Shown in pieces: positions 9,287 through 17,556 of a stretch of 64,000 nt of DNA (its first letter is position 1; every line of letters begins with the position of its first letter). The translations under genes were made by a program, and so were the position numbers. The stretch is from Rhizobium sp. Root1334 (GTDB taxonomy: Bacteria > Pseudomonadota > Alphaproteobacteria > Rhizobiales > Rhizobiaceae): the NCBI RefSeq assembly GCF_001426665.1, contig NZ_LMEY01000001.1, forward strand, positions 1,464,001 to 1,528,000, in the 5' to 3' direction. Under the pieces are notes generated by a model, which was not told where the DNA came from, did no database searches, and worked only from the letters and a program-made list of their open reading frames with translations.

Positions 9287-10342
9287 TTAAAGTTTGACCG
9301 GCTGGCCGGTGCGCACGCTCTCATCGGCCGCAAGGCAGATGCGCAGCGACTGGACCGCATCGTCCATATGGCGTTCGAGATCGATATTTTCGGTGATGGC
9401 TTTCAACACATAGGCCTGCTCGAGGTCGCAGAGCTCCTGATGTCCAGGCTCGCCGTCCATCTTCAGGTCCTCGTCCTTGTGAACGAACTTGCCGTCCGCG
9501 CCGGTTTCGGCCTTGTGAACGCGAATGACCGCGGTCTTGGTGTGCGTGTCGATATCGTCGGATTTGGCATTCGGATCCATGACGATGGAAACCGATCCGT
9601 TCGGCGACATCACGTCCTTCACGAAGAAGGCGGTCTCCGAGATCATCGGCCCCCACGCGGCTTCGTACCAACCGAGGGAACCATCCTCGTACAACACCTG
9701 CAGATGGCCGTAATTGTACATCGACGGGGCGATTTCATTGGACAGGCGCAGGCCCATGCCGCGGACTTCGACGGCCTTGGCATCGGTGATCTGGCACATG
9801 ACATCGACATAGTGCACGCCGCAATCGACGATCGGCGGGGTGGTCTCCATCAGCGACTTGTGCGTCATCCAGGTTGGGCCGCTGGATTGCTGATTGAGGT
9901 TCATGCGGAACACATAAGGGCCGCCGAGCTTGCGGGCTTCGGAAATCAACCGGATCCAGGACGGATGGTGGCGTAAGATATACCCGACCACCAGCTTCTT
10001 GCCCGCCTTCCTCGCCGCTGCCACGACGCGTTCAGCATCGGCCACCGTCGTTGCCAGCGGCTTTTCGATGAAGACATCGCAGCCTGCCTCGAAGGCCATG
10101 ACGGCATAGTCGGCATGGCTGTCGGAGTAGGTGCAGATCGAGCAGAGATCAGGTTTTAACTCTTTGAGGGCCGTGGCAAAATCCGGATGGATCGTATAGC
10201 CGCCAAGCTCCGGCGCCAGCACCGGCTTGGAGCGATTGACGAGGCCGACGATCTCGAAGCCGGGATTGTTGTGATAGGCCAGCGCATGACTGCGGCCCAT
10301 ATTGCCGAGACCGGCGACGAGGACACGGACGGGTTTGCTCAT
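9287..10342 (-). CDS. Gfo/Idh/MocA-family NAD(P)-dependent oxidoreductase
   Basis: A 351-residue sugar/sugar-acid dehydrogenase-type protein. The N-terminal Rossmann motif is VLVAGLGNMGRSHALAYH, followed by the family's conserved EKPLATTVADAERVV segment and a C-terminal alpha/beta domain with GVHYVDVM. The ATG at 10342 is chosen because it overlaps the stop of the upstream permease by one base (TAATG), a coupling signature; the longer frame up to 10453 lies inside the permease gene. Its place inside an amino-sugar ABC operon suggests it oxidises, reduces or epimerises an imported sugar. The substrate is unknown. Confidence 0.9.
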   Translation of the reverse strand: MSKPVRVLVAGLGNMGRSHALAYHNNPGFEIVGLVNRSKPVLAPELGGYTIHPDFATALKELKPDLCSICTYSDSHADYAVMAFEAGCDVFIEKPLATTVADAERVVAAARKAGKKLVVGYILRHHPSWIRLISEARKLGGPYVFRMNLNQQSSGPTWMTHKSLMETTPPIVDCGVHYVDVMCQITDAKAVEVRGMGLRLSNEIAPSMYNYGHLQVLYEDGSLGWYEAAWGPMISETAFFVKDVMSPNGSVSIVMDPNAKSDDIDTHTKTAVIRVHKAETGADGKFVHKDEDLKMDGEPGHQELCDLEQAYVLKAITENIDLERHMDDAVQSLRICLAADESVRTGQPVKL

Positions 10343-11181
10343 TACTTGACTGCTCCTGCGGTAATGCCGCGGATCAGCTGCCGCGAGAAGATAACGTAGA
10401 GAATAAGGACAGGGAAGATCGCCAGTGACAGGGCCGCAAGAACCGCGTTCCAATTGGTAACGAACTGGCCGATGAAGACCTGTGAGCCGAGTGTGACGGT
10501 CTTGGTGGCTTCGCCGGGCGCGAGGATCAGCGGAAACCAGAGATCGTTCCAGATCGGGATCATCGTGAAGACCGCGACGGTTGCCATGGCCGGGCGGACC
10601 AGCGGCAGGACGAGCCGGAAGAAGATCGCATATTCCGACAGGCCATCGATGCGGCCGGCATTCTTCAGGTCATCCGAGACGGTGCGCATGAATTCCGACA
10701 GGATGAAGATGGCAAGCGGCAGGCCTTGGGCGGTGTAGACGAGGATCAGTGCCGTCAGTGTGTTCACCAGACCGGCGGCGACCATGCCCTGCAGGATGGC
10801 CACAGTGCCAAGCCGGATCGGGATCATGATGCCGATGGCGAGATAGAGCCCCAGCAGCGTATTGCCCCGGAACCGGTATTCCGACAGCGCGAACGCCGCC
10901 ATGGCGCCGAACAGCAGCGCAAAGAAGATCGAGACGACCGTGACGATCAGGCTGTTCTGGAAATAACCGATGAAATCGCCCTGTTTCAGCACTGTGGTAT
11001 AACCGATCAGGCTGAACGTCTCCGCTGTCGGCAGAGCCAACGGTGTGCGGAAAATGGCGTTCTTGTCTTTCAGCGAATTGACGATCGTCAGAACGACCGG
11101 AAACAGCGCGACCACTGTATAGGCTGCGAGGGCCAGGTGAACGAAACCCGAGCGCAGCGGCGAGATGCGTGCTTTTGACAT
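10342..11181 (-). CDS. Sugar ABC transporter permease (MalG type)
   Basis: A 279-residue inner-membrane permease with six predicted TM segments, from LALAAYTVVALFPVVLTIVNS to VLAALSLAIFPVLILYVIFS. The EAA loop that contacts the ATPase is recognisable as DLKNAGRIDGLSEYAIFFRLVLPLVRPA. It pairs with the MalF-type permease immediately upstream (13-base gap). It overlaps the oxidoreductase start downstream. A purine-rich Shine-Dalgarno precedes the ATG. Confidence 0.93.
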   Translation of the reverse strand: MSKARISPLRSGFVHLALAAYTVVALFPVVLTIVNSLKDKNAIFRTPLALPTAETFSLIGYTTVLKQGDFIGYFQNSLIVTVVSIFFALLFGAMAAFALSEYRFRGNTLLGLYLAIGIMIPIRLGTVAILQGMVAAGLVNTLTALILVYTAQGLPLAIFILSEFMRTVSDDLKNAGRIDGLSEYAIFFRLVLPLVRPAMATVAVFTMIPIWNDLWFPLILAPGEATKTVTLGSQVFIGQFVTNWNAVLAALSLAIFPVLILYVIFSRQLIRGITAGAVK

Positions 11182-11194
11182 GGGCCCATTCCCC

Positions 11195-12115
11195 TTAGAA
11201 CTGGTAGCGGCGAACGCGCCGCTGGATGCCGAAGAGATATAGCGAGACGCCGGCCAGGATGATCAGGAACATCACGGTGGCGATGGTGGCGCCCATCGAG
11301 CGGTCACCAAGCTGCAGTTGGAAGCCGAAGAAGGTCCGGTAAAGCAGCGTTCCGAGAATGTCGGTCGCCCCGTCCGGCCCGGCAAGTGCGCCTTGCACGG
11401 TGTAGATCAGGTCGAACGCATTGAAATTGCCGACGAAGGTCAGGATCGAGACCATGCCGATGGCGGGCAGGATCAGCGGCAGCTTGATCTTCCAGAACTG
11501 GCTCCAACCGGTGATACCGTCACATTCGGCAGCCTCGATAACTTCGTCCGGGATGTTCAGAAGGGCGGCATAGATCAACATCATCGGAATGCCGACATTC
11601 TGCCAGACGGAGATCAGCGAGACTGTAATCAGCGCCGAGCCGGGCTTGCCGAGCCACGGCCCGAAGAAGGCCTTCAGGCCGACGAGATCCATGAAGAACG
11701 GCGTAATACCCCAGATCGGCGAGAGGATCAGCTTCCAGATGAAGCCGACGATAACGAAGGACAGGACCGTCGGCATGAAGATTGCTGTCCGATAGAAGGC
11801 CGCAAGCCTGAGCTTGGGGATCGACAGCATGGCGGCAAGTGCAATGCCGAGCGGATTCTGCACCAGCATGTGGATTGTAAAGAAGATGAAGTTGTTCTTC
11901 AGCGCCCGCCAGAAATCGGCGGCCCAGCGCTCATCCCCGAACAGGACCTGGAAATTGGCGAGACCGACGAACGTGGATTGCCCGTCGACCGTATTGAACA
12001 GCGACAGACGCAGCGTTTCGATCAGCGGCAGGATCATCACGGCGGAATAGACGATGAAAGCCGGCAACAGGAAAACAAGGATATGCCAACGTCTCGGCCG
12101 CGCCGAGATTTGCAT
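11195..12115 (-). CDS. Sugar ABC transporter permease (MalF type)
   Basis: An inner-membrane permease of about 306 residues from the preferred start. TM1 is WHILVFLLPAFIVYSAVMIL and the EAA loop is EVIEAAECDGITGWSQFWKIKLPLILPA. Starts at 12196 and 12145 are also in frame. 12115 is chosen because GAGGA sits five bases upstream and the protein then begins just before TM1, but a longer N-terminus cannot be excluded. The gene is separated from the upstream binding-protein gene by about 340 bases containing a hairpin-rich repeat. Confidence 0.9.
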   Translation of the reverse strand: MQISARPRRWHILVFLLPAFIVYSAVMILPLIETLRLSLFNTVDGQSTFVGLANFQVLFGDERWAADFWRALKNNFIFFTIHMLVQNPLGIALAAMLSIPKLRLAAFYRTAIFMPTVLSFVIVGFIWKLILSPIWGITPFFMDLVGLKAFFGPWLGKPGSALITVSLISVWQNVGIPMMLIYAALLNIPDEVIEAAECDGITGWSQFWKIKLPLILPAIGMVSILTFVGNFNAFDLIYTVQGALAGPDGATDILGTLLYRTFFGFQLQLGDRSMGATIATVMFLIILAGVSLYLFGIQRRVRRYQF

Positions 12116-12318
12116 GCTGTCCTCAGACGATATGGCGCTGCTCATGGCTTCTGCCGCTCCGACCCGTTTTTCGTCGATCGCCGCGATGTGCGGCAAGGCC
12201 TGCGCTGCCGGTCCCCGCGGCGCGTGCCATCACCAGCAAGCCCGAAGGCGCTGGCAGGATGTGATTTCAGGTTACATGTTTTTGGCTGGACGCTTTGCTT
12301 TTTGCAAGGACATCCCGC

Positions 12319-12430
12319 GTCAAGTGCAGCCCCTCATCCGCCTTCTCGGGCACCTTCTGCCGGTAACGCGCAGAAGGGACAAGCTGCAAACTTCGGAAGT
12401 CCCCTCCCCCCTGTGAGGGGGAGGGTTAGG
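12319..12430. repeat. Rhizobial intergenic hairpin repeat (RIME-like)
   Basis: Between the binding-protein and permease genes lies a GC-rich mosaic of inverted repeats. One is CCTTCTGC/GCAGAAGG at 12353-12377. Another is a 9-bp stem CCCTCCCCC/GGGGGAGGG at 12402-12425, preceded by CCCCTCATCCG. Such palindromic mosaics are common between rhizobial genes. In this position it could stabilise the 3' end of the abundant binding-protein mRNA and lower permease expression. The family name is inferred from appearance. Confidence 0.5.
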
Positions 12431-12456
12431 GTTTGGGCTATACGCCCACGCCCGAT

Positions 12457-13716
12457 TTACTTGGCAGGCTTGTACCAGCTGTCGAGGCCCTTCTGCAGCT
12501 TTTCGCCAGCAACTTCCGGCGTATCGGTGCCGTTGATGACGTTGGCCGATTCAACCCAGGTCTCGTTTTCGAGGTTCGGGGTGCCACGCGACAGGATCTG
12601 GTAGGTCGAGCGGATGGTCGGCTTGCACTTTTCGCGCCAGGAAACGAATTCCTGTGCGAGTGGGTCGGCCATCTTTACCGGTGTCGAGTTCAGGCTGAAG
12701 AAGCCCGGCAGCGAGTTGGCATAGATGTCGGCGAATTCCGGCGAAGCGATCCAGGTGAGAAGCTTCTTGGCTTCTTCCGGATGCGCGCTCTTGGCGTTCA
12801 GGCCAACGCCGATGTCGTTGTGGTCGGAGATGTAGCAAGCATCGCCTGCGGCCTTAACCGGCGGCGGGAAAGCCCCCATCTTGAACTGGGCCTGCGTGTT
12901 GAACAGGCCGATTTCCCACGAGCCGGCCGGGTAGATGGCAGCGCGGCCGAGCGTGAAGAGGTTCTGGCTGTCCGGATAGGTCTGGGCTTCGAAGCCGTCG
13001 CCGAGGTAATCCTTCCACTTGGCAAGAACCTTGTAGGGTTCGACCCAACCGGCGTCCGTCAGCTTCTGCTCGCCCTTGATCAGGGCAGCGCGGCCTTCTT
13101 CACCCTTCCAGTAGGTCGGGCCGATGTTCTGGTAGCCCATGGTCGCGGCTTCCCAAAGATCCTTCGTGCCCATGGCGAGCGGAATGTAGGTGCCGTCAGC
13201 CTTGATCTTGTCGAGCGCTGCGAAGAAGTCGGCTTCCGTCGCCGGGATGGCGATGCCGAGCTTGTCGAAGGCATCCTTATTGTAGATGAAGCCATGAATA
13301 ACCGATGCCATCGGTACGCAGAAAGCAACCGAACCATCGTCTGTCGTCCAGGCGGACTTGGCGACCGGCGAGAAATTCTCCATGCCGGCAAGACCGGTCA
13401 GGTCAGCCAGGTGCTTCTTGTTGTAAAGCTCAAGCGAAGCATCGAACGGGCGGCATGTGACGAGGTCACCGGCCGAACCGGCATCGAGCTTGGCGTTCAG
13501 CGCAGCGTTATACTCGGTCGGGGCAGTCGGCGCGAAGACGACCTTGATGCCCGGATGCTTGGCCTCGAAAGCCGGAATGAGCTTTTCCTGCCAGATGGCC
13601 AGGTCATCGTTGCGCCAGCTTTCGATCGTCAGCGTGACGTCCTCGGCATGCGCCAGCCCGGCGGAACCGAGGATGCTGGATGCAAGCAGCAGGCCTTTCA
13701 AGGTAGTGCGGGTCAT
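12457..13716 (-). CDS. Extracellular sugar-binding protein of the ABC transporter
   Basis: A 419-residue periplasmic solute-binding protein (family 1, MalE-like). From the ATG at 13716 it starts with a signal peptide MTRTTLKGLLLASSILGSAG ending near LAHA. This start has a GGGAGA Shine-Dalgarno; the frame is open to 13773 but that would prepend non-signal residues. The mature part has the family pattern IPAFEAKHPGIKVVFAP and VYNKDAF-like GFIYNKDAFDKLGI. Next to murQ and opposite nagA, the likely ligand is an amino sugar (GlcNAc, chitobiose, MurNAc or a muropeptide sugar). Specificity is inferred from context only. Confidence 0.92.
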   Translation of the reverse strand: MTRTTLKGLLLASSILGSAGLAHAEDVTLTIESWRNDDLAIWQEKLIPAFEAKHPGIKVVFAPTAPTEYNAALNAKLDAGSAGDLVTCRPFDASLELYNKKHLADLTGLAGMENFSPVAKSAWTTDDGSVAFCVPMASVIHGFIYNKDAFDKLGIAIPATEADFFAALDKIKADGTYIPLAMGTKDLWEAATMGYQNIGPTYWKGEEGRAALIKGEQKLTDAGWVEPYKVLAKWKDYLGDGFEAQTYPDSQNLFTLGRAAIYPAGSWEIGLFNTQAQFKMGAFPPPVKAAGDACYISDHNDIGVGLNAKSAHPEEAKKLLTWIASPEFADIYANSLPGFFSLNSTPVKMADPLAQEFVSWREKCKPTIRSTYQILSRGTPNLENETWVESANVINGTDTPEVAGEKLQKGLDSWYKPAK

Positions 13717-13734
13717 TACGTTCTCCCTCATTGT

Positions 13735-13750
13735 GCGCCATTTTTGGCGC
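13735..13750 (-). promoter_or_regulatory. Hairpin between murQ and the binding-protein gene
   Basis: A 6-bp perfect stem GCGCCA/TGGCGC around an AT loop lies in the 53-base gap before the binding-protein start. No T run follows on the minus strand, so it is more likely an mRNA-processing or stability element than a terminator. Confidence 0.4.
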
Positions 13751-13769
13751 GGTTTTAAAACCCTTGGAC

Positions 13770-14669
13770 TCAATGTGCCGCGACAGCAGACAATGCGCGG
13801 CGCAAGTTTTGACCGGCCTCAGCAAGCGCTGCTTCCGCAGCGACCACATCCTTTGCCCCAGCGGCAAGAAGAATGGCGATCTTTACCGAGCCAGAAGATG
13901 TCGTCAGATAATGGCCGGCTTCCGTGGCGCCGATCCCGGCAATATCGGAAACGATGCGGATGGCACGGCCACGCAGTTTTGCATTGTCAGCCTTCAGATT
14001 GACCATATGTCCATCGTAGACATGACCGAGCTGAATACCGACAAGCGTCGAAAACATGTTGAAGGCGATCTTCTGCGCGGTGGCTGCGCCCATGCGGGTC
14101 GATCCGGAGATAACCTCGGGCGGCGTCTGCAGCAGAATAGAGACTTCGGCATTCTGGAAGAGCAGGGCTCCGGGATTGTTGGCCATGGCAATGACGCGTG
14201 CGCCCCGCTCGCGGGCCTCGTCGGCTGCCGCAAGCGCATAAGGCGTCGAGCCGCTGGCCGACACCGAAATCAGACAATCTCCCGCGCCAATACCGGCATC
14301 GCGCACATCCTTGCGGGCCAGCTCCATATCGTCTTCATATCCACCGGCGAGATCGGTAAGGCTCGCGGCACCGCCAGCAAGAAGCACCACGACCTTGTCG
14401 AGCGCAATTCCATAGGTACCGGGCAATTCCAGCGCATCGGTCATAGCCATAAGGCCTGAACTGCCGGCACCGGCATAGGCCAAACGCCCGCCATTGGCGA
14501 GCGCGGCGGCAGCGATCTGCGCGGCAGCGGCGATGGACTCGATAGCAGAATCAACAACTTTGGCCGCTGCCTGCTGGCCGGACGCAAGCACACGCAGAGC
14601 AAGCGCCGGATGCATTACATCCAGCCCCATCGCCTTGTCGTGACGCTCCTCGGTTTTCACTGACGGCAT
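13770..14669 (-). CDS. murQ: N-acetylmuramic acid 6-phosphate etherase
   Basis: Cytoplasmic SIS-domain lyase that cleaves the lactyl ether of MurNAc-6-P to give GlcNAc-6-P and D-lactate. The 299-residue length matches E. coli MurQ. Family motifs are visible: GRLAYAGAGSSGLMAMTDALELPGT, ISVSASGSTPYALAAADEA, and STRMGAATAQKIAFNMFSTL. The ATG at 14669 has a GAGGGAGA Shine-Dalgarno, so the longer frame to 14702 is rejected. It is the first gene of the minus-strand ABC operon and is divergent from the sugar kinase operon, with an operator candidate upstream. Together they suggest recycling or catabolism of peptidoglycan amino sugars. Confidence 0.93.
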   Translation of the reverse strand: MPSVKTEERHDKAMGLDVMHPALALRVLASGQQAAAKVVDSAIESIAAAAQIAAAALANGGRLAYAGAGSSGLMAMTDALELPGTYGIALDKVVVLLAGGAASLTDLAGGYEDDMELARKDVRDAGIGAGDCLISVSASGSTPYALAAADEARERGARVIAMANNPGALLFQNAEVSILLQTPPEVISGSTRMGAATAQKIAFNMFSTLVGIQLGHVYDGHMVNLKADNAKLRGRAIRIVSDIAGIGATEAGHYLTTSSGSVKIAILLAAGAKDVVAAEAALAEAGQNLRRALSAVAAH

Positions 14670-14695
14670 GCGCTTATCTCCCTCTTCGCAAATTA

Positions 14696-14712
14696 ATGCC
14701 AAAAAAATACCA
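14696..14712 (-). promoter_or_regulatory. Operator candidate upstream of murQ operon
   Basis: On the minus strand this reads TGGTATTTTTTTGGCAT, a direct repeat of TGGTA/TGGCA half-sites around a T tract. It is identical at 16 of 17 positions to the site at 14829-14845, which faces the opposite operon. The divergent placement, 27 bases before the murQ start, makes it a probable binding site for the GntR/HutC regulator encoded at 15741. Confidence 0.65.
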
Positions 14713-14820
14713 ATTGTCTAGGAAAAATTCGATTTTAGCTGAATAAAATTTCCATTTTCTAAAATAATTTATATATTTCAGTTTGTTAATCGATAAATCC
14801 AATTAAAGACCAAAATCCTC

Positions 14821-14845
14821 TTGGTAAATGGTATTTTTTTGGTAT
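14821..14845 (+). promoter_or_regulatory. Operator candidate upstream of the kinase-gntR-SIS-nagA operon
   Basis: TGGTATTTTTTTGGTAT at 14829-14845 matches the murQ-side site except for one base. An extra TTGGTA half-site lies at 14821-14826. The site ends about 20 bases before the kinase ATG at 14866 and overlaps the region where the ribosome-binding site and promoter should be. This suits repression by the GntR-family protein of the same operon. Assignment is by symmetry of position, not by experiment. Confidence 0.65.
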
Positions 14846-14865
14846 CCTTTTTCCCGGAGGTATCC

Positions 14866-15744
14866 ATGCCACATTACATTCTGGGAATCGACGGCGGGGG
14901 CACGAGTTGCCGCGCGGCTGTAGCGGGCGCCGATGGGCGTATCCTCGGGCGCGGCAAAAGCGGCGCTGCCAACATCCTGACCGATCCCGATAACGCCCTG
15001 ATCCATATCGTCAGCGCAGCCACTGCAGCATTCGAGGAAGCAGGCATTGCTCCTTCGGAAATCGGTTCAGCCTGTGCGCTGGTCGGGGTTGCCGGCAGCA
15101 ATGTCGGCGATGCCGTGCATTATGTGAAGGAACGCTTGCCGTTCGCGAAGGCCGACATCGAATCCGATGGGCTGATCGCGCTGCAGGGCGCACTCGGCGA
15201 TAGTGACGGCGCGGTGGCCATTCTTGGCACCGGTTCCATCTATATCTCCCGCCAGGGAGATGAGGTCCGCTATATCGGCGGATGGGGGTTCCAGATCGGC
15301 GACCTTGGCAGCGGCGCCCGGCTTGGCCACGCGCTTCTGCAGGAAAGCGTTCTTGCCTTCGACCGGATTCATCCATCGTCGCCGCTGACGGATGCCGTGA
15401 TGGCGGAATTCAACAATGATCCGCGCGAGGCTGTGGAGTTTGCCCGCGCTGCGGTACCCGGCGAATTCGGCCGGTTCGCACCGAAGATATTCGACTATGC
15501 GGCCCGCAACGATCCGGTGGCGATCGCCTTACTCAAGGGCTGCGCGCAAACCGTCGATGAGGCTCTGGATGCCCTGGTGGCCCAGGGTAGCCGCAAGCTC
15601 TGCCTGCTGGGCGGCCTGGCACCGATCTATCGGCCGTGGCTTGCCGAACGGCATCAGCCTTTGTTCATCGAACCCGAGGCAGACGCCCTGACCGGCTCGG
15701 TGGCGCTGGCTGCCAAGCGGTTTGTGACGGGATCTGCCACATGA
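14866..15744 (+). CDS. BadF/BadG/BcrA/BcrD-type N-acetylhexosamine kinase
   Basis: A 292-residue ASKHA-fold kinase, most like eukaryotic-type N-acetylglucosamine kinases and clostridial MurK. The phosphate-1 motif is LGIDGGGTSCRAAVAG. Adenosine/phosphate loops appear as GDSDGAVAILGTGSIYI, followed by the Gly-rich GGWGFQIGDLGSGARLG. The start at 14866 has a strong GGAGG; the upstream frame from 14821 lies in the operator. In this setting it probably phosphorylates imported GlcNAc and/or MurNAc, replacing the PTS that rhizobia lack for these sugars. It overlaps the next gene by four bases (ATGA). Confidence 0.87.
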   Translation: MPHYILGIDGGGTSCRAAVAGADGRILGRGKSGAANILTDPDNALIHIVSAATAAFEEAGIAPSEIGSACALVGVAGSNVGDAVHYVKERLPFAKADIESDGLIALQGALGDSDGAVAILGTGSIYISRQGDEVRYIGGWGFQIGDLGSGARLGHALLQESVLAFDRIHPSSPLTDAVMAEFNNDPREAVEFARAAVPGEFGRFAPKIFDYAARNDPVAIALLKGCAQTVDEALDALVAQGSRKLCLLGGLAPIYRPWLAERHQPLFIEPEADALTGSVALAAKRFVTGSAT

Positions 15745-16505
15745 CCCAGCATCTCGAAGCCATATTGCCATTGGACGGCCTGCAGGCCGGGGGCTCCGGC
15801 CCCCTTTATCTCAAGCTGCGGCAATCGCTGGAAGAAGCCATTTTGTCGGGAAAGCTCAATCATGGCGACGCCCTGCCGCCAGAGCGGGATCTCGCCGACT
15901 ATGCCAGCATCAGCCGCGTGACGGTGCGCAAGGCAGTCGACGATCTGGTCAAGGACGGTTTGCTGGTGCGCCGCCACGGATCCGGAACCTTTGTCGTCAA
16001 GCCGGTTCACCGCGTCCAGCAATCGTTGTCGCGCTTGACATCGTTTACCGAGGATATGTCACGCCGGGGGCTGGTGACGACGGCGCAATGGATCGAGCGC
16101 GGACTGTACCATCCCTCGCCGGATGAAATGATGGCGCTTGGCCTGCCCGCCGATGCGCTGGTGGCGCGGCTTGGCCGACTACGTATCGCCGATGATATGC
16201 CGCTTGCGATCGAGCGGGCCAGTGTTTCCGCAGAGTTCCTGCCGGATCCCGTCCGGGTCGGCACATCGCTCTATGCCGAACTCGACAAGACCAAATCGCG
16301 GCCTGTGCGCGCCGTGCAGCGCATTTCCGCCTGCAGCCTGAAGGATCCGGATGCGGCGATGCTGGGCGTGCCGGCCGGTTCCGCCAGCCTGTCCATCGAA
16401 CGCATTTCCTACCTCGCCTCCGGCCGCGTGGTAGAATTCACCCGCTCGCTCTATCGGGGCGACGCCTATGATTTCGTCGCCGAACTGACTTTGTCGGATT
16501 CCTGA
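15741..16505 (+). CDS. GntR-family (HutC/UTRA) transcriptional regulator of amino-sugar genes
   Basis: A 254-residue regulator. The N-terminal GntR winged helix is seen in LYLKLRQSLEEAILSG, ALPPERDLADYASISRVTVRKAVDDL and RHGSGTFV. A UTRA ligand domain follows (LTSFTEDMSRRGLVT, LSIERISYLASGRVVEFTRSLYRGDAYDFVAEL). NagR/NagQ-type members of this group sense GlcNAc-6-P or GlcN-6-P. The ATG at 15741 overlaps the kinase stop; the frame extending back to 15636 is inside the kinase gene. It probably binds the two TGGTA-repeat sites in the divergent promoter region. Confidence 0.92.
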   Translation: MTQHLEAILPLDGLQAGGSGPLYLKLRQSLEEAILSGKLNHGDALPPERDLADYASISRVTVRKAVDDLVKDGLLVRRHGSGTFVVKPVHRVQQSLSRLTSFTEDMSRRGLVTTAQWIERGLYHPSPDEMMALGLPADALVARLGRLRIADDMPLAIERASVSAEFLPDPVRVGTSLYAELDKTKSRPVRAVQRISACSLKDPDAAMLGVPAGSASLSIERISYLASGRVVEFTRSLYRGDAYDFVAELTLSDS

Positions 16506-16527
16506 GAGCGGCCCAGATAAGAAAGAC

Positions 16528-17556
16528 ATGACCATGCAAACCAACATGCGGCGCGAAATCAACGAAATCCCCGAAGCGGCAGCGCGTCTTCTTGAACAGT
16601 CCAAGGCAGCGGTCAAGGAAACCGGCGCAGCTCTGCGTGCGAAAGACCCGGCGTTTTTCGTAACGATTGCCCGTGGTTCGTCCGACCATGCCGCACTGTT
16701 CCTGAAATACGCGATCGAGCTTTCGACCGGACGGCCCGTCGCCTCGCTCGGCCCATCGCTTGCTTCAATTTACGGCGCCAAGATGCAGCTTCAGGGCGCA
16801 GCATCGATCGCCATCTCGCAATCGGGCAAGAGCCCGGACATCGTCGCAATGGCCGAGGCGGCAACCAAGGCCGGCGCCGTGACGATCGCACTGACCAACA
16901 CCCTGCCCTCACCGATCTCGGAAGCCAGCACCCATCCGCTCGATATTCTCGCCGGGCCGGAAATCGCTGTTGCTGCAACCAAGTCCTATGTCAATTCGAT
17001 CGTTGCCGGCCTTGCCATCCTTGGTGAATGGACGGGAGACACCGCCCTCCAGCGTGCCGTCGCCGATCTGCCTGCCCAGTTTGCCAAGGCGGTGAAGCTC
17101 GACTGGCAATCGCTGGCCGATGAACTTGGTGACGCGGAATCACTGTTCGTGCTCGGCCGCGGTCCGGCGCTCGCCATCGCCAGCGAGGCCGCGCTGAAAT
17201 TCAAGGAGACGTCCGGCATGCACGCCGAAGCCTATTCGGCGGCGGAAGTGCTGCATGGGCCGGTGGCGCTGGTCGAAAAACGTTTTCCGGTGATCGGCCT
17301 TGCTGCGCGTGATGCTGCGGAAGGGTCGGTTACCGGCATTCTTGACGGCCTGGCTGCCAAGGGTGCGCTCGCCTTTGCGACCTCGTCGGAAGCGAAGGCG
17401 GCAAAGGCTCTGCCGTTCGTGGCAACCGGTCATCCGATTACCGATGCGCTGGCCCTGATCATTCCGTTCTACGGCTTCGTTGAATCCTGGTCGCGTTCAC
17501 GCGGCCTCAATCCTGACGCGCCGGTCGCTCTCAAGAAGGTTACGGAAACGCGATGA
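16528..17556 (+). CDS. SIS-domain aminotransferase/deaminase, NagB-II (GlmS C-terminal) type
   Basis: A 342-residue protein with two SIS domains like the isomerase half of GlmS but without a glutaminase domain. Conserved pieces are TIARGSSDHAALFLKYAIE, AISQSGKSPDIVAMAE, and the second-domain LGRGPALAIASEAALKFKETSGMHAEAYSAAEVLHGP. Proteins of this form act as glucosamine-6-P deaminases (NagB-II), producing fructose-6-P and ammonia. Lying between gntR and nagA and overlapping nagA by four bases, it most plausibly performs that last step. A related aldose-ketose isomerase activity (AgaS-like) is the alternative. Confidence 0.88.
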   Translation: MTMQTNMRREINEIPEAAARLLEQSKAAVKETGAALRAKDPAFFVTIARGSSDHAALFLKYAIELSTGRPVASLGPSLASIYGAKMQLQGAASIAISQSGKSPDIVAMAEAATKAGAVTIALTNTLPSPISEASTHPLDILAGPEIAVAATKSYVNSIVAGLAILGEWTGDTALQRAVADLPAQFAKAVKLDWQSLADELGDAESLFVLGRGPALAIASEAALKFKETSGMHAEAYSAAEVLHGPVALVEKRFPVIGLAARDAAEGSVTGILDGLAAKGALAFATSSEAKAAKALPFVATGHPITDALALIIPFYGFVESWSRSRGLNPDAPVALKKVTETR

